A DNA stretch of 64,000 bases from Marinobacter persicus (GCF_002934325.1 NZ_PTIV01000002.1:164149-228148); one strand, 5' to 3'. Positions 50,332 through 59,833 are shown, numbered from the stretch's first letter. Numbers and translations: made by a program. The notes: a model not told the origin generated them from the letters alone.

Positions 50332-51761
50332 GCAGCGCGCCGGTCTTTGCCGTGGTAGGGCACCCGAACAAGGGCAAGTCCAGCGTCGTCGCCACGCTGT
50401 CCCAGAACGACGCCATTGCCATTGCCCTGGAGCCGGGCACAACCCGCCAGCAGCAGGCCTATCCAATGACGGTGGATGGGCAGACTTTATACACCCTGGT
50501 GGATACGCCCGGTTTCCAGCGCCCACGGCGGGTGCTGCAGTGGCTGGAAGCCCACAGTGTCAGCGCGTCTGACCGGGCTGAAACCGTACGAGCTTTTGTA
50601 ACGGAACACGCCGGCGATGACCGGTTTGTTGATGAATGCGAGCTGCTCAAACCCATCGTGGATGGCGCCGGCATTATTTACGTGGTGGACGGCTCAGTGC
50701 CCTACAGTGCCGAACACGAAGCCGAGATGACCATCCTGCGCTGGACCGGCCGCCCCAGCCTGGCACTGATCAACAGCATTGGCGGCGACGACTACAGCGA
50801 CACCTGGCAGGCCGCTCTTGGCCAGTTCTTCCAGGTTGTTCGCAGGTTCGACGCCGTTCGGGCCCCGTTTACGCAACATCTCAGCTTGCTAAAAGCTTTC
50901 GGGCAACTGGAGCCAGAATGGGAGCAGGCCCTGGCCAGTGCCACCGATTACCTCGAAGACCAGCGACAACATCGTCAGCACCAGGCCGCCCGGCTGATTG
51001 CCGAAACCCTGGTCGACATGATGCGCCACCAACAGTCGCGACGGCTCACCGACCCTGCGATGACGGACGACAACCGGCAACTGGAGCAACAGCTGCGGGA
51101 GCGCTGGTACCGGCATCAACGCTCCCGGGAACAGAGACTGCGCAAAGACATCGAAAGCCTGTATCAGCACCAGCACATCCAGCGTCAGGAAGCCGGGCTG
51201 GAATGGCACAGCGAGCACGACCTGTTTTCGGAAAACAGCCGCCAGATCTGGGGTGTCAGTCGGGCCTATCTGGCGACGGCCGGTTTTGGTGCGGGCGCCG
51301 TGGGTGGAGCGGGCATTGATGCCCTGACCTTCGGCTCTTCCATGGGTGCCGGCGCACTTCTGGGCGGACTTGTAGGCGCCGCTGGCAGCTACTTCTACAG
51401 TAACCGTCTGGCGCTACCCACCCTGAGAATCGGCCCCCTCGACAATGGCGAGAAAACCGCCAGCTTTGGTCCGGTCCAGGACGCCCAGTTTGGCTATGTG
51501 GTTCTGGGACGGGCCATCAACCACTGGTGGCATATTGCCTCACGCAATCATGCCGGACGGGACCTGCTGGAGTTGGAGCCCACCGACCACCACTGGCTCG
51601 AAGGGTTGGGAAAGGAGGACCGACTGAGTATCCAGAGGGCTCTGGATAAGGGGCGTAAACGGCGGCCATTGACGCCCCGACAACAGGAAAATTTGATCGC
51701 CGCCATAGAACAGGCTATGAAGGTTTATGGGCAATGGCGGTTGAACAACACCGCAAGCTAA
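50328..51761 (+). CDS. DUF3482 family GTPase
   Basis: 477 aa. The N-terminal Era/TrmE-like G domain has G1 GHPNKGKSSVV, a G3 region VDTPGFQRP and a G4-like block in ALINSIGGDD. A helical region (about residues 200-300) and a glycine-zipper membrane-insertion-like segment (FGAGAVGGAGIDALTFGSS and following) come next, then a C-terminal DUF3482 domain. The combination suggests a membrane-associated GTPase working with the DUF2868 protein; process unknown. Confidence 0.82.
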   Translation: MSSAPVFAVVGHPNKGKSSVVATLSQNDAIAIALEPGTTRQQQAYPMTVDGQTLYTLVDTPGFQRPRRVLQWLEAHSVSASDRAETVRAFVTEHAGDDRFVDECELLKPIVDGAGIIYVVDGSVPYSAEHEAEMTILRWTGRPSLALINSIGGDDYSDTWQAALGQFFQVVRRFDAVRAPFTQHLSLLKAFGQLEPEWEQALASATDYLEDQRQHRQHQAARLIAETLVDMMRHQQSRRLTDPAMTDDNRQLEQQLRERWYRHQRSREQRLRKDIESLYQHQHIQRQEAGLEWHSEHDLFSENSRQIWGVSRAYLATAGFGAGAVGGAGIDALTFGSSMGAGALLGGLVGAAGSYFYSNRLALPTLRIGPLDNGEKTASFGPVQDAQFGYVVLGRAINHWWHIASRNHAGRDLLELEPTDHHWLEGLGKEDRLSIQRALDKGRKRRPLTPRQQENLIAAIEQAMKVYGQWRLNNTAS

Positions 51762-51805
51762 TGTTTATACTGTAAAGCTATTCCATCTCAAACTGAGGAA
51801 TGCGC

Positions 51806-52201
51806 ATGAAAATTGTACGAGTGCAAGACATCATCGGTACCGAGCGCGAAGTATCCGGGCCGGGCTGGACCAGCCGTCGTATGCTCCTGAAAAAGGACGG
51901 CATGGGTTTTTCTTTCCATGAAACCATCATTCCGGCCGGCGCAGAACTGAACTTCTGGTACAAGCATCACCTGGAAGCGGTCTACTGCGTCGCCGGCAAT
52001 GGCAGCATTACCGACAAGGCGACTGGCGAGACACACCAGATCTCCGACGGCACCCTGTACGCGCTGGACCAGCACGACCAGCACACCCTGCGCGGCGGCA
52101 CCGAGGACATGCGCCTGATCTGTGCCTTCAACCCGCCAGTGACCGGCCGTGAAGTGCATGACGAAGATGGTGCCTACCTGCCGGACACCTCCGACAGCTG
52201 A
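51806..52201 (+). CDS. ectC: Ectoine synthase, solitary
   Basis: 131 aa cupin enzyme from ATG 51806, preceded by GAGGA; ATG 51800 also exists. With this start the metal ligands fall exactly at Glu57, Tyr85 and His93 as in Paenibacillus lautus EctC; also [11 protein letters not shown] and [11 protein letters not shown]. The enzyme cyclises N-gamma-acetyl-2,4-diaminobutyrate to ectoine. No ectA, ectB or ask lies beside it: the neighbours are DUF3482 and an MFS gene. A weak promoter (TTGAAC 51741 / TATACT 51766, 19-bp spacing) sits upstream. Confidence 0.93.
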   Translation: MKIVRVQDIIGTEREVSGPGWTSRRMLLKKDGMGFSFHETIIPAGAELNFWYKHHLEAVYCVAGNGSITDKATGETHQISDGTLYALDQHDQHTLRGGTEDMRLICAFNPPVTGREVHDEDGAYLPDTSDS

Positions 52202-52210
52202 TTCGCACCG

Positions 52211-53413
52211 GTGGCTTCTTCTTCGGCCACACACACGCCGCCATCGCCAGCATCCCTGCTGCCGGTGGCGGTGTTGCTTTGGCTGGCCGGTGTTTATTTA
52301 CGCATACCGATACTGGTGGCCCCGCCACTGGCCCCGTTCATCAGTGACCAACTGGGGCTCACCCAGGCACTGACCGGCGCCCTGACCACCATCCCCATTC
52401 TAATGCTCGCCATTGGCGCCATGCCCGGTTCCCTGGCCATTTCCCGCATCGGCCCCCGAAACACTCTGGCTCTCGCCATGATCATCATGGTCATCGGCTC
52501 TGCCGGCCGTGCCCTGGTACCGGAGACCCTCACTTTGATGGTTGCCAGCGCCGTCATGGGGTTGGGCGTGGCCATGATGCAGCCGGCCCTCCCGGCATTA
52601 CTGCCCCGTTGGCTGGCGCCCCATCACGTGGCCATGGGTTCAGCGATCTATATGAACGGCATGTTGATGGGCGAATTCATTGGCGCCGGCGTAACCCTGC
52701 CGGTACTGATGCCACTGCTGGATCAGAGCTGGCGCGCCACACTGCTGGCCTGGTCGCTACCGGCGCTGCTGGTGGCCGCCGCCCTTTACCTGCCCAGACG
52801 GGATCTGGCCCGGCCGGTCAAGAAAACCGCCTGGCTGCCAGACTGGCACAACCCGCTCACTCTCAAACTGGGCTTGCTATTGGGCCTGTCGGGCTCCATG
52901 TTCTTCGGCCTGAACGCCTACATGGGCAACCTGCTGGAGCAGCAGGGCCATTTCGACAAACTGTCCTCCGCCCTGTTTTATTACAACATTGCCCAGGTGT
53001 TTGCCTCGCTGATGATGCTGAAGCTGGCCCGTTCCTGGGTAGGTAGACGCAGCGCCATCATCATCACCGCAGCCCTGAGCATACTGGGCACCACCGGGGC
53101 CATCCTGCTGGAGGGCTGGTGGACCATCGCCAGCGCCACCCTGATGAGCTTTGTCGCAGGAATCCTGCTGATCCTGTTGGTGGCGCTGCCACCCCTGCTG
53201 GTTCGCTCGGAAGACACCGGCCGCCTGTCCGCCGGCACCTTCCTGGTGGGCTACACCGTGGCCTTCTCCGTGCCCATGCTAGGCGGCCTGCTGGCGGACG
53301 TCACCGGCGATACCCGCCACGCCATCGCGGTGATGATTGGCTACAGCCTGCTAGTACTGCCCCTGGCATTCACCCTGGACCTCAAACGAAAAAAGGACCA
53401 GCCCAAAAGCTGA
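52211..53413 (+). CDS. MFS transporter, CynX/NimT type
   Basis: 400 aa from GTG 52211, 9 bp after ectC, likely cotranscribed. Twelve predicted helices; N-terminal PPLAPFISDQLGLTQALTGAL and family loop SRIGPRNTLALAM resemble the cyanate/nitroimidazole transporter subfamily. Its substrate is unknown. Close linkage to ectC raises the possibility of compatible-solute-related transport, but no motif supports this. A hairpin terminator overlaps the stop codon. Confidence 0.83.
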   Translation: MASSSATHTPPSPASLLPVAVLLWLAGVYLRIPILVAPPLAPFISDQLGLTQALTGALTTIPILMLAIGAMPGSLAISRIGPRNTLALAMIIMVIGSAGRALVPETLTLMVASAVMGLGVAMMQPALPALLPRWLAPHHVAMGSAIYMNGMLMGEFIGAGVTLPVLMPLLDQSWRATLLAWSLPALLVAAALYLPRRDLARPVKKTAWLPDWHNPLTLKLGLLLGLSGSMFFGLNAYMGNLLEQQGHFDKLSSALFYYNIAQVFASLMMLKLARSWVGRRSAIIITAALSILGTTGAILLEGWWTIASATLMSFVAGILLILLVALPPLLVRSEDTGRLSAGTFLVGYTVAFSVPMLGGLLADVTGDTRHAIAVMIGYSLLVLPLAFTLDLKRKKDQPKS

Positions 53414-53420
53414 TCCTTTT
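53391..53420 (+). terminator. Terminator overlapping the MFS stop codon
   Basis: AAAAGGACCAGC and GCTGATCCTTTT form a 12-bp stem with one mismatch around CCAAAA, spanning the TGA at 53411-53413. Only four T residues follow on the plus strand. Confidence 0.65.
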
Positions 53421-53442
53421 CAACATTCCCACCCCGGTCAAT

Positions 53443-53534
53443 GGCCGGGGCAGGGGGTGTTTTCCCACAGGGAATCATTGTCTGAGCAAAGCGAGTTGTT
53501 GATTTCCTATGGGAAAACACCCCCTGCTCCGGCC
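53443..53534. repeat. Long imperfect inverted repeat between convergent genes
   Basis: Arms of 34 bp (53443-53476 and 53501-53534) match at 31 positions and flank a 24-bp loop (TCTGAGCAAAGCGAGTT core). Each arm contains GCAGGGGGTGTTTTCCCA. It lies between the MFS gene and the convergent decarboxylase gene. No T-run follows on either side, so it may be a repeated extragenic element or a bidirectional RNA-stability structure. Confidence 0.8.
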
Positions 53535-53560
53535 CGACTCCGGTTTATCCAGACCCCCGC

Positions 53561-54736
53561 TTAGATGTAATAATCCTTCAACGGAGGAAACCCGTTAAAC
53601 TCAATGGCACTGTAAGTCGTGGTATAGGCCCCGGTAGACAGCCAATACATCCGGTCCCCGATGGCCAGATTCAGGGGCAACGGGTACTTGTGGTGCTCGT
53701 ACATGATGTCCGCGCTGTCACAGGTGGGCCCGGCAATCACGCAGTCCTCGCCTTCACCCACCTTTTCCGTCCAGATCGGAAACTTGATCGACTCATCCAG
53801 GGTCTCGATCAGCCCCGAAAACTTGCCCACGTCGGTAAACACCCAGCGATGCAGGGCGGTGCGGGATTTGCGGGCAATCAGCACCACCTCACTCACCAGC
53901 ACCCCCGCGTTGGAAATCAGTGAACGGCCCGGCTCAATGATGATCTCGGGCAGGTCGTCACCGAAATCCTCCTTGAGGAAGCGTGCAATCTCCTCCGCGT
54001 ACACCCCCAACTCATTGGTGCGGGCAATGTAGTTGGCCGGAAAGCCACCGCCCATGTTGATCATCTTCAGCTCAATGCCGTCTTCTTCCTTCAGGCGCTC
54101 GAAGATCACCTTCACCTTGTTCAGGGCCGCGTCCCACGCACCGATTTCGCGCTGCTGGGAACCCACGTGGAACGACACACCGTAGGGCACCAGGCCCAGG
54201 TCACGGGCCAGGATCAGCAGATCCATGGCCATGTCGGTCTGGCAGCCGAACTTGCGGGACAACGGCCAGTCAGCGGTCAGCGTGCCTTCGGTCAGGATAC
54301 GCACATACACCTTCGAGCCCGGCGCCGCCTTGGCAATGTTGCGCAGGTCGGCTTCGGAGTCGGTGGCAAACAGGCGCACGCCCTGCTCGTAAAAGGTGCG
54401 GATGTCCTTTGCCTTCTTGATGGTGTTGCCATAGCTCACGCGGTCACCGGTCACACCCAATGCCATGACCTTTTCCAGCTCATACACCGACGCGATATCA
54501 AAGTTGGCGCCCTTGTCACGCAGCATGGTCAGAATCTGCGGGGCCGGATTGGCCTTTACCGCGTAGTAGACGCTGGCATAAGGAAAACCTTCCACCAGTT
54601 CATCGTACTGGCGGTTGATGGTCGCGGTGTCGATCACTACGAACGGCGTTTCTTTCGTATCAGCGAAATCCTTGATGCGCTTGAAGGTCTCGGCAGAGTA
54701 GTAGTCGGCAATGTCGGCATTAGGGGTTTGGATCAT
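53561..54736 (-). CDS. Type III PLP-dependent ornithine/lysine decarboxylase
   Basis: 391 aa from ATG 54736; an earlier frame start at 54793 overlaps the terminator and is rejected. Alanine-racemase-fold N-domain with YYAVKANPAP (PLP Lys) and FDIASVYELEKV; HVGSQQ; GGGFPANY; EPGRSLISNAG; and GPTCDSADIMYE (catalytic Cys from the partner subunit). Sequence resembles SpeC-type ornithine decarboxylase of pseudomonads; lysine activity cannot be excluded. Product would be putrescine (or cadaverine). Preceded by a terminator ending the CDF transcript. Confidence 0.88.
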   Translation of the reverse strand: MIQTPNADIADYYSAETFKRIKDFADTKETPFVVIDTATINRQYDELVEGFPYASVYYAVKANPAPQILTMLRDKGANFDIASVYELEKVMALGVTGDRVSYGNTIKKAKDIRTFYEQGVRLFATDSEADLRNIAKAAPGSKVYVRILTEGTLTADWPLSRKFGCQTDMAMDLLILARDLGLVPYGVSFHVGSQQREIGAWDAALNKVKVIFERLKEEDGIELKMINMGGGFPANYIARTNELGVYAEEIARFLKEDFGDDLPEIIIEPGRSLISNAGVLVSEVVLIARKSRTALHRWVFTDVGKFSGLIETLDESIKFPIWTEKVGEGEDCVIAGPTCDSADIMYEHHKYPLPLNLAIGDRMYWLSTGAYTTTYSAIEFNGFPPLKDYYI

Positions 54737-54770
54737 GGGTGGTGAATCCCTCCACAGGGCAACCAGGCAT

Positions 54771-54805
54771 AAAAAAAGGCGCTCCAGCAACAACGCTGCA
54801 GCACC
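54771..54805 (-). terminator. Intrinsic terminator of the CDF gene
   Basis: GGCGCTCCAGC (54778-54788) pairs with GCTGCAGCACC (54795-54805) with one mismatch and one GU pair. On the minus strand seven T residues follow. It lies 94 bp after the CDF stop and 35 bp before the decarboxylase start. Confidence 0.85.
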
Positions 54806-54898
54806 CTGAGATTTCGCGATAATCGGGCTTTTCCCCAGTGCCGGATATGCGGATAAATACCCATCCGGGGCAGTTTTTTCAGGCCTGGATTTCGGGGC

Positions 54899-55795
54899 TC
54901 AGCACCCGTGTCTGTCAGTGCAATGGCGCCCGGCTTCAATCTGGACCGTGGCATGAGCCACCGCGTAGCGCTCGTGCAGGACCGCCTTGATATCCACCAG
55001 GGCTTTCTGGGGGTCCGAGCCCTCTTCGAGAATGGCATGCAGCGACATCAGGTGGTGGCCGGGCGTCAGTGACCAGGCATGCACGTGGTGCACGTCGCGG
55101 ACATCCGGCAGGATCGCAACCAGGTCCCGCTCCACCTCATAGACATCCAGGTCGTCGGGAGCCCCTTCCAGGAGAATATGGCCGGATTCCCGGGTCAGCT
55201 TCCAGGCGCTGCGGAAAATCAGCGCGGCCACCAGCAGGGACAGCAGGGGATCGATCGGCATCCAGCCGGTAGTCATGATGACCACGGCCGCAACGATAGC
55301 GGCTACCGAACCCAACAGGTCACCAAGTACATGCAATGCGGCACCCCGGATATTGAGGTTGTCCTTGTCCCCCATATGGAGAATGGCGAATACCACCAGA
55401 TTCACCACCAACCCCAGCGTGGCAATCACCAGCATGGTGCCACTGGCAACGGTAACCGGGTTGAACAACCGCTGCACGGCTTCGATGGTGATCCATAGCA
55501 CTATGCCCAGCAGGGTCAGGCCATTCACAAAAGCCGCCAGGATCTGCACCCGTTGGTAGCCATAGGTACGGCGGGCATCAGCGGCACGCTGGCTAATGCG
55601 GGCAGCAAACAGGGCCAGCATCAGGGCAGCGGCATCCGTCAGCATGTGGCCGGCATCGGCGAGCAGCGCCAGTGAGCCGGACACCAGACCACCCACCACC
55701 TCGGCCAGCATGAAACCGCTGGTCAGAACAATGGCCCAGGTTAGCCTTCGCTGACTGTCGTGGCTTTCATGGTCGTGATGGTGGTCGTGCGCCAT
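54899..55795 (-). CDS. Cation diffusion facilitator (zinc/divalent-metal exporter)
   Basis: 298 aa. His-rich N-terminus (MAHDHHHDHESHD), six membrane helices, and a cytoplasmic C-terminal domain. Transport-site residues appear as DAGHMLTD (His-x3-Asp) in helix 2 and HVLGD (His-x3-Asp) in helix 5, the H/D set of Zn2+ (CzcD/ZitB-like) CDFs. The C-terminal domain (HHVHAWSLTPGHH) has further metal ligands. Exports Zn2+ (or Co2+/Cd2+) in exchange for protons. Confidence 0.92.
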   Translation of the reverse strand: MAHDHHHDHESHDSQRRLTWAIVLTSGFMLAEVVGGLVSGSLALLADAGHMLTDAAALMLALFAARISQRAADARRTYGYQRVQILAAFVNGLTLLGIVLWITIEAVQRLFNPVTVASGTMLVIATLGLVVNLVVFAILHMGDKDNLNIRGAALHVLGDLLGSVAAIVAAVVIMTTGWMPIDPLLSLLVAALIFRSAWKLTRESGHILLEGAPDDLDVYEVERDLVAILPDVRDVHHVHAWSLTPGHHLMSLHAILEEGSDPQKALVDIKAVLHERYAVAHATVQIEAGRHCTDRHGC

Positions 55796-55858
55796 GCGGT
55801 ATCCCTGAAGGTTTGATTTATACCGAAGCTACCAGTTTTCCCGGCGATTGAGAAACCT

Positions 55859-56665
55859 CTAGACCGCCTGGGGCCAGACGGGCGAAGGCCCTGAGGGGCC
55901 GGTGGGCGTCTGTTGGTGCAAATACCCGAGGATAGCGTCCTGAAGTTCCGTACCCCGGCCGAGACCCTGGTTGCCGAACAGGCGGTTGAATTCCAGCACG
56001 TAGGGGTAGCCCTCGACCAACGCGATATCGAAACCGGCGTGATCCACCCCCAGCTCCCGGGCAAGGCGCAGGGCCAGTTCGGTGGCGGCGGCAGGCACTT
56101 CACGGTTGTCGATCCGGCCGCCTTTCGAGACGTTGTTGTAGAAGCCCTGTTCGGCCTGGGTACGCCAGTAAGCCGTCAGCACCCGGTCGCCGACCACCAC
56201 CACACGCACATCCCGGTCGATGGGCAGATACTCCTGCACGTAGAGCACGTTGGCGGTTTCACAGTACTTCAGCCAGTCGGCCCGGGATTCAATCAACCAC
56301 ACGCCTTCGCCCATGCTGGCCTTGGGCAGCTTGGCCACAAAGGGCAGGGCCATGGTGTCCCAGATCATCTCCCGTTCGTGGTGACCGTTGGCCTCGATCA
56401 GGGTCCAGGGCGTATGTTCAGGTGCCACCGTCTGAAACGCCCGGGTCATCTCCACCTTGTCGTGGCCAATGCGATAGCTGGCAACACTGGGAAAGACCCG
56501 GCATTTGAGGCCGTGCACCAGCGCATTGAGTTGCCAGTATTCCGGGAACAGCACCCAGTCTGCCTCCTGAAGCAGCGGTTTGTGACGTAAAAACTGCTCA
56601 GGCTTGAGAACAGTGGTGTCCGGAAAGCCGAGGGTGCGAAAGACATCGAAAGAGACAAGGCGCAT
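55859..56665 (-). CDS. ATP-grasp domain protein (RimK-like)
   Basis: 268 aa from ATG 56665 (MRLVSFDVFRTLGF); the open frame runs to 56725 but without a start signal. Blocks seen: RVFPSVASYRIGHDKVEMTR, ALPFVAKLPKASMGEGVWLI (nucleotide-binding Lys and Gly-rich loop), VQEYLPIDRDVRVVVVGD and DIALVEGYPYVLEFNRLFG (metal-binding Glu-Asn). Those are ATP-grasp signatures, closest to RimK-like ligases that join an amino acid to a carboxylate. Substrate unknown; no partner gene recognised. Confidence 0.82.
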   Translation of the reverse strand: MRLVSFDVFRTLGFPDTTVLKPEQFLRHKPLLQEADWVLFPEYWQLNALVHGLKCRVFPSVASYRIGHDKVEMTRAFQTVAPEHTPWTLIEANGHHEREMIWDTMALPFVAKLPKASMGEGVWLIESRADWLKYCETANVLYVQEYLPIDRDVRVVVVGDRVLTAYWRTQAEQGFYNNVSKGGRIDNREVPAAATELALRLARELGVDHAGFDIALVEGYPYVLEFNRLFGNQGLGRGTELQDAILGYLHQQTPTGPSGPSPVWPQAV

Positions 56666-56827
56666 GGTTATTGCCGCACGGTGTGAAAACTGGCGGCATT
56701 TTATCCAGCGTGGGGACGCTGGCAAGCGTTATTTTCAAGCGAACAATGAAGAGCAACGGCTTTATTTCGAACGGCGTATTTCCTGCTAGGCTCCGGGTAG
56801 TGAATCGACAGAGAAGCGGAGCCTGAA

Positions 56828-57691
56828 ATGGATGCCCAAGGGCAGAAAATTATCGACGCCATCCGTGGCGACACCCGGTCCGGCGCGGCACAACTGGCCG
56901 GAGACGCTCTGCGGCGGTTGCAGCATTGGCTGGCAAGCAACGCCGTAACAACGCAACAGCTTGACCAAGTGCTGAAAGCCCTTTCGGAAGCACGGCCGAG
57001 TATGGTGCCGCTGGCCAACGCAATTGAGCGCTGCCAACAGGCCCTCGGTTCCGGGGACCCGGAGGCTCAGACTTCTGAGCGGGCCCTGGCGGTGGTGGAG
57101 TCGGTGCTGGACCAACTGGCCTCCGCCAATGAGCGGGTAGCCGAACATGCCGCTCGTCTGGTGCCCGACCAGGCCACCGTGTTCACCCACAGCCGCAGTT
57201 CCCAGGTGGTTTCCCTGTTCCGGTTGCTGGTGCAACAGGGGCGCGCCTTCTCGGTAATCTGGACCCAGGGCAGCCCCGGTAACGAAGGCTTTACGCTGGC
57301 CCGGGAACTGGATGAAATGGGCGTGCCCGTCACCCTCATCACCGATGCCCAGATGGGGCTGTTCGTACCGAAAGTCGATCTGGTGGTGACCGGCTGCGAT
57401 ACCTGGCTCGCCGACGGCCACTTCCTCAACAAGAGCGGCACCTACCCCCTGGCGCTGGTGGCCAAGGACCTGGGGCAGCCGTTCTGGGTACTGGCCGACA
57501 GCTTCAAGGAAAGTACCGACAGGCTGGATACCGTGATCCTGGAGGAAATGCCGGGCGACGAACTGGGAGCACCGACTGCGGAAGGCATCACTGCCCGCAA
57601 CATCTACTTCGAGACCGTCCCGGTGCGCCTGATCACGGGCCGGATCAGCGAGCAGGGCGTTTCTTGGTCCCCTGCTGTGCCTGGGCCGTGA
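56828..57691 (+). CDS. eIF-2B alpha/beta/delta-like family protein
   Basis: 287 aa; GGAG precedes ATG 56828. An N-terminal helical part is followed by a Rossmann-type core with TVFTHSRSSQVVSLFRLL, VPVTLITDAQMGLFVPKVDL (sugar-phosphate-like pocket) and GCDTWLADGHFLNKSGTYPL, matching the eIF2B/ribose-1,5-bisphosphate isomerase/MtnA-like fold. In bacteria these proteins are likely sugar-phosphate isomerases or adaptors; substrate unclear. Its 3' end overlaps the convergent hrpB stop by 47 bp. Confidence 0.83.
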   Translation: MDAQGQKIIDAIRGDTRSGAAQLAGDALRRLQHWLASNAVTTQQLDQVLKALSEARPSMVPLANAIERCQQALGSGDPEAQTSERALAVVESVLDQLASANERVAEHAARLVPDQATVFTHSRSSQVVSLFRLLVQQGRAFSVIWTQGSPGNEGFTLARELDEMGVPVTLITDAQMGLFVPKVDLVVTGCDTWLADGHFLNKSGTYPLALVAKDLGQPFWVLADSFKESTDRLDTVILEEMPGDELGAPTAEGITARNIYFETVPVRLITGRISEQGVSWSPAVPGP

Positions 57692-59748
57692 ACGGGTCTT
57701 CCGGCCAGGGGTGCTTGGGATAGCGCCCACGCATGTCCTTGCGCACCTCCGGGTAGGCGTTGGCCCAGAAGCTGGCCAGATCGGCCGTTACTGCCAGCGG
57801 ACGCTGGGCGGGCGAGAGCAAATGCATGACCACCGGCACCCGGCCGCCGGCCACGCGCGGCGTGTCGGTCCAGCCAAACAGCGCCTGCAACTTGGCCGAT
57901 AACACCGGCCCATTATCGGCGGTGTAGTCCAGGGTGACCTTCTGGCCGGTGGGAATGGTCAGGGCCTTCGGTGCCAGTTCGTCCAACTGCTGCTGTTGTG
58001 GGTAATCGAGCAGGGCATTCAGGGCCTGGACCAGGTCCAGTTTCGCCAGGTCGGCCCACCGCTGCATACCGGCGAGGAACGGCGCCAGCCAGCTTTCCAG
58101 GCCGTCCAGCAACGCCTCGTCAGTGACCTGCGGCCAGTCTTCGGGGAATTCCCGGGCCAGCAGCTGTACCCGGGCCTGCCATTGCCGGGCAGCATCGATC
58201 GAGGGCAGGCTGGCCAGCCCCTTGCGGCGGACCGCGTCGAGCAAACCCTGCTGAATCAGGGCGGGGTCAATGCCGGCCAATGGCTTTTCCGCCAGCACCA
58301 GCGCGCCCAGCCGGCGCACCTTTCGGGCCACCACGGTGCCGCGCTTGTCATCCCAGACCGCTTCGTCCCGCTCTTCAATGTGGGGTGCCAGGTCAACTTC
58401 CAGATCGGCAAGGTTCACCGCGGCTGCCAGATAGATGGTGGCCTCCCGGGCCCGGCCATCCAGGTCTGCCGCCACCAGCCATTCTTCCGAGGCCAGGGGG
58501 TCCTCGTCCCGCAGTACCGCACCCTTGCCATTACTCAGCTGGTACCGGGGCTGGCTGCCCTTCCGGCGCCGGGCAATTCGGTCCGGGTAGGCCTGGGCCA
58601 GCACCCGGCCAAGGTCCGTTTCGGTGGGGAGTTCCTGGTCGTCAGACTCCCGATCCAGACGCCTGACCGCCTGACGGATCGCTTTCAATCGCGCCGGGTC
58701 CAGCCCCCGGGGCTGGGTTCCGTCGCGCAATACCCGGATACGTTCATGCAGATCGGCGCCAGCGCCAGGACCTAGCAGGTCCCGCTCTTCAAGCAGGGCG
58801 GCCAGCTCAGCAGCCAATCGCCCAAGCCCCAGGGCACGGCCTTTCAACACCATGTGCGCCAACCTGGGATGCAGCCCCAGCTCGCGAGCGGCCTTGCCGT
58901 GATGGGTAATCGCCCCATCGTCATCCAGCAAATCCAGCCATTGCAGCAAGGCCTGGGCCTGCTGCCAGTGGGCCAGGGGCGGGGCATCAATCCAGGCCAC
59001 CTGATCGAGGGAGCGGGCACCCCACTGGGCCAGCTCCAACACCAGGGGCGCCAGGTCCGCTTCCTGGATCTCGGGCGGCGTGTAATCCGCCAGCCCGAAC
59101 TGTTCGGATTCGCTCCACATCCGGTAACACACGCCGGGCTCAATTCGGCCGGCCCGGCCCTTGCGCTGCTCCGCCGAAGCTTTCGACACTCGGCCAGTCA
59201 CCAACCGGGTCATGCCGCTGTTGGGATCAAACACCGCCCGGCGCTGCTGGCCGGCATCGATCACCACCCGCACGCCTTCTATGGTCAGACTGGTCTCGGC
59301 GATGGCCGTGGCCAGCACCACCTTGCGCTGGCCCTCGGGCGCGGGGGCAATGGCCCGGTCCTGTTCTTCACTTTTCAGGTTGCCGTACAGCGGCGCCAGA
59401 TGAGTGTTGGCTGGTAACTGACCCGAGAGCTGTTGCGCCACCCGACGGATTTCCCCGGCCCCGGGCAGGAATACCAACAGGGAACCAGTTTGCTCGTGCA
59501 GGGCCTCATGGATCACGGCCACCACCTGATCCGGCAGACGGGCGTTGCGGGACAAAGGGCGGTAATACACATCCACCGGGAAAGCCCGTCCCTCACTGGT
59601 GATCACCGGTACCTCGCCCAACACCCGGGCAATCGGAGCGGTGTCCAGGGTGGCGGACATCACCAGCAACCGAAGGTCGTCGCGCAGGGCCTGCTGGGAT
59701 TCTCGCACCAGGGCCAGGCCCAGGTCGGCCTGCAGCGAACGTTCGTGG
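57645..59748 (-). pseudogene. hrpB: hrpB helicase, N-terminus lost at motif II
   Basis: About 700 codons of the HrpB ATP-dependent helicase. The retained part starts HERSLQADLGLALV at 59747, that is, from the His of the DExH box, then SAT (VMSATLDTAPIA, motif III), the second RecA domain (ATAIAETSLTIEG; GRAGRIEPGVCYRMW) and the C-terminal HrpB domain (HPWPEDP end). Complete family members have about 810-840 aa; the missing 120-140 residues include Walker A and the Asp-Glu of motif II. Upstream sequence beyond 59748 is foreign. A helicase without these motifs cannot hydrolyse ATP, so inactive unless the other half is joined outside. Confidence 0.9.
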
Positions 59749-59833
59749 TTTTTGCTTCTTGCCTATTTTTGTCAACCGTGGTTAACTTACTGTTCTGTAT
59801 GCATTTTTTACATCTTTATGGGATTTCACAACA

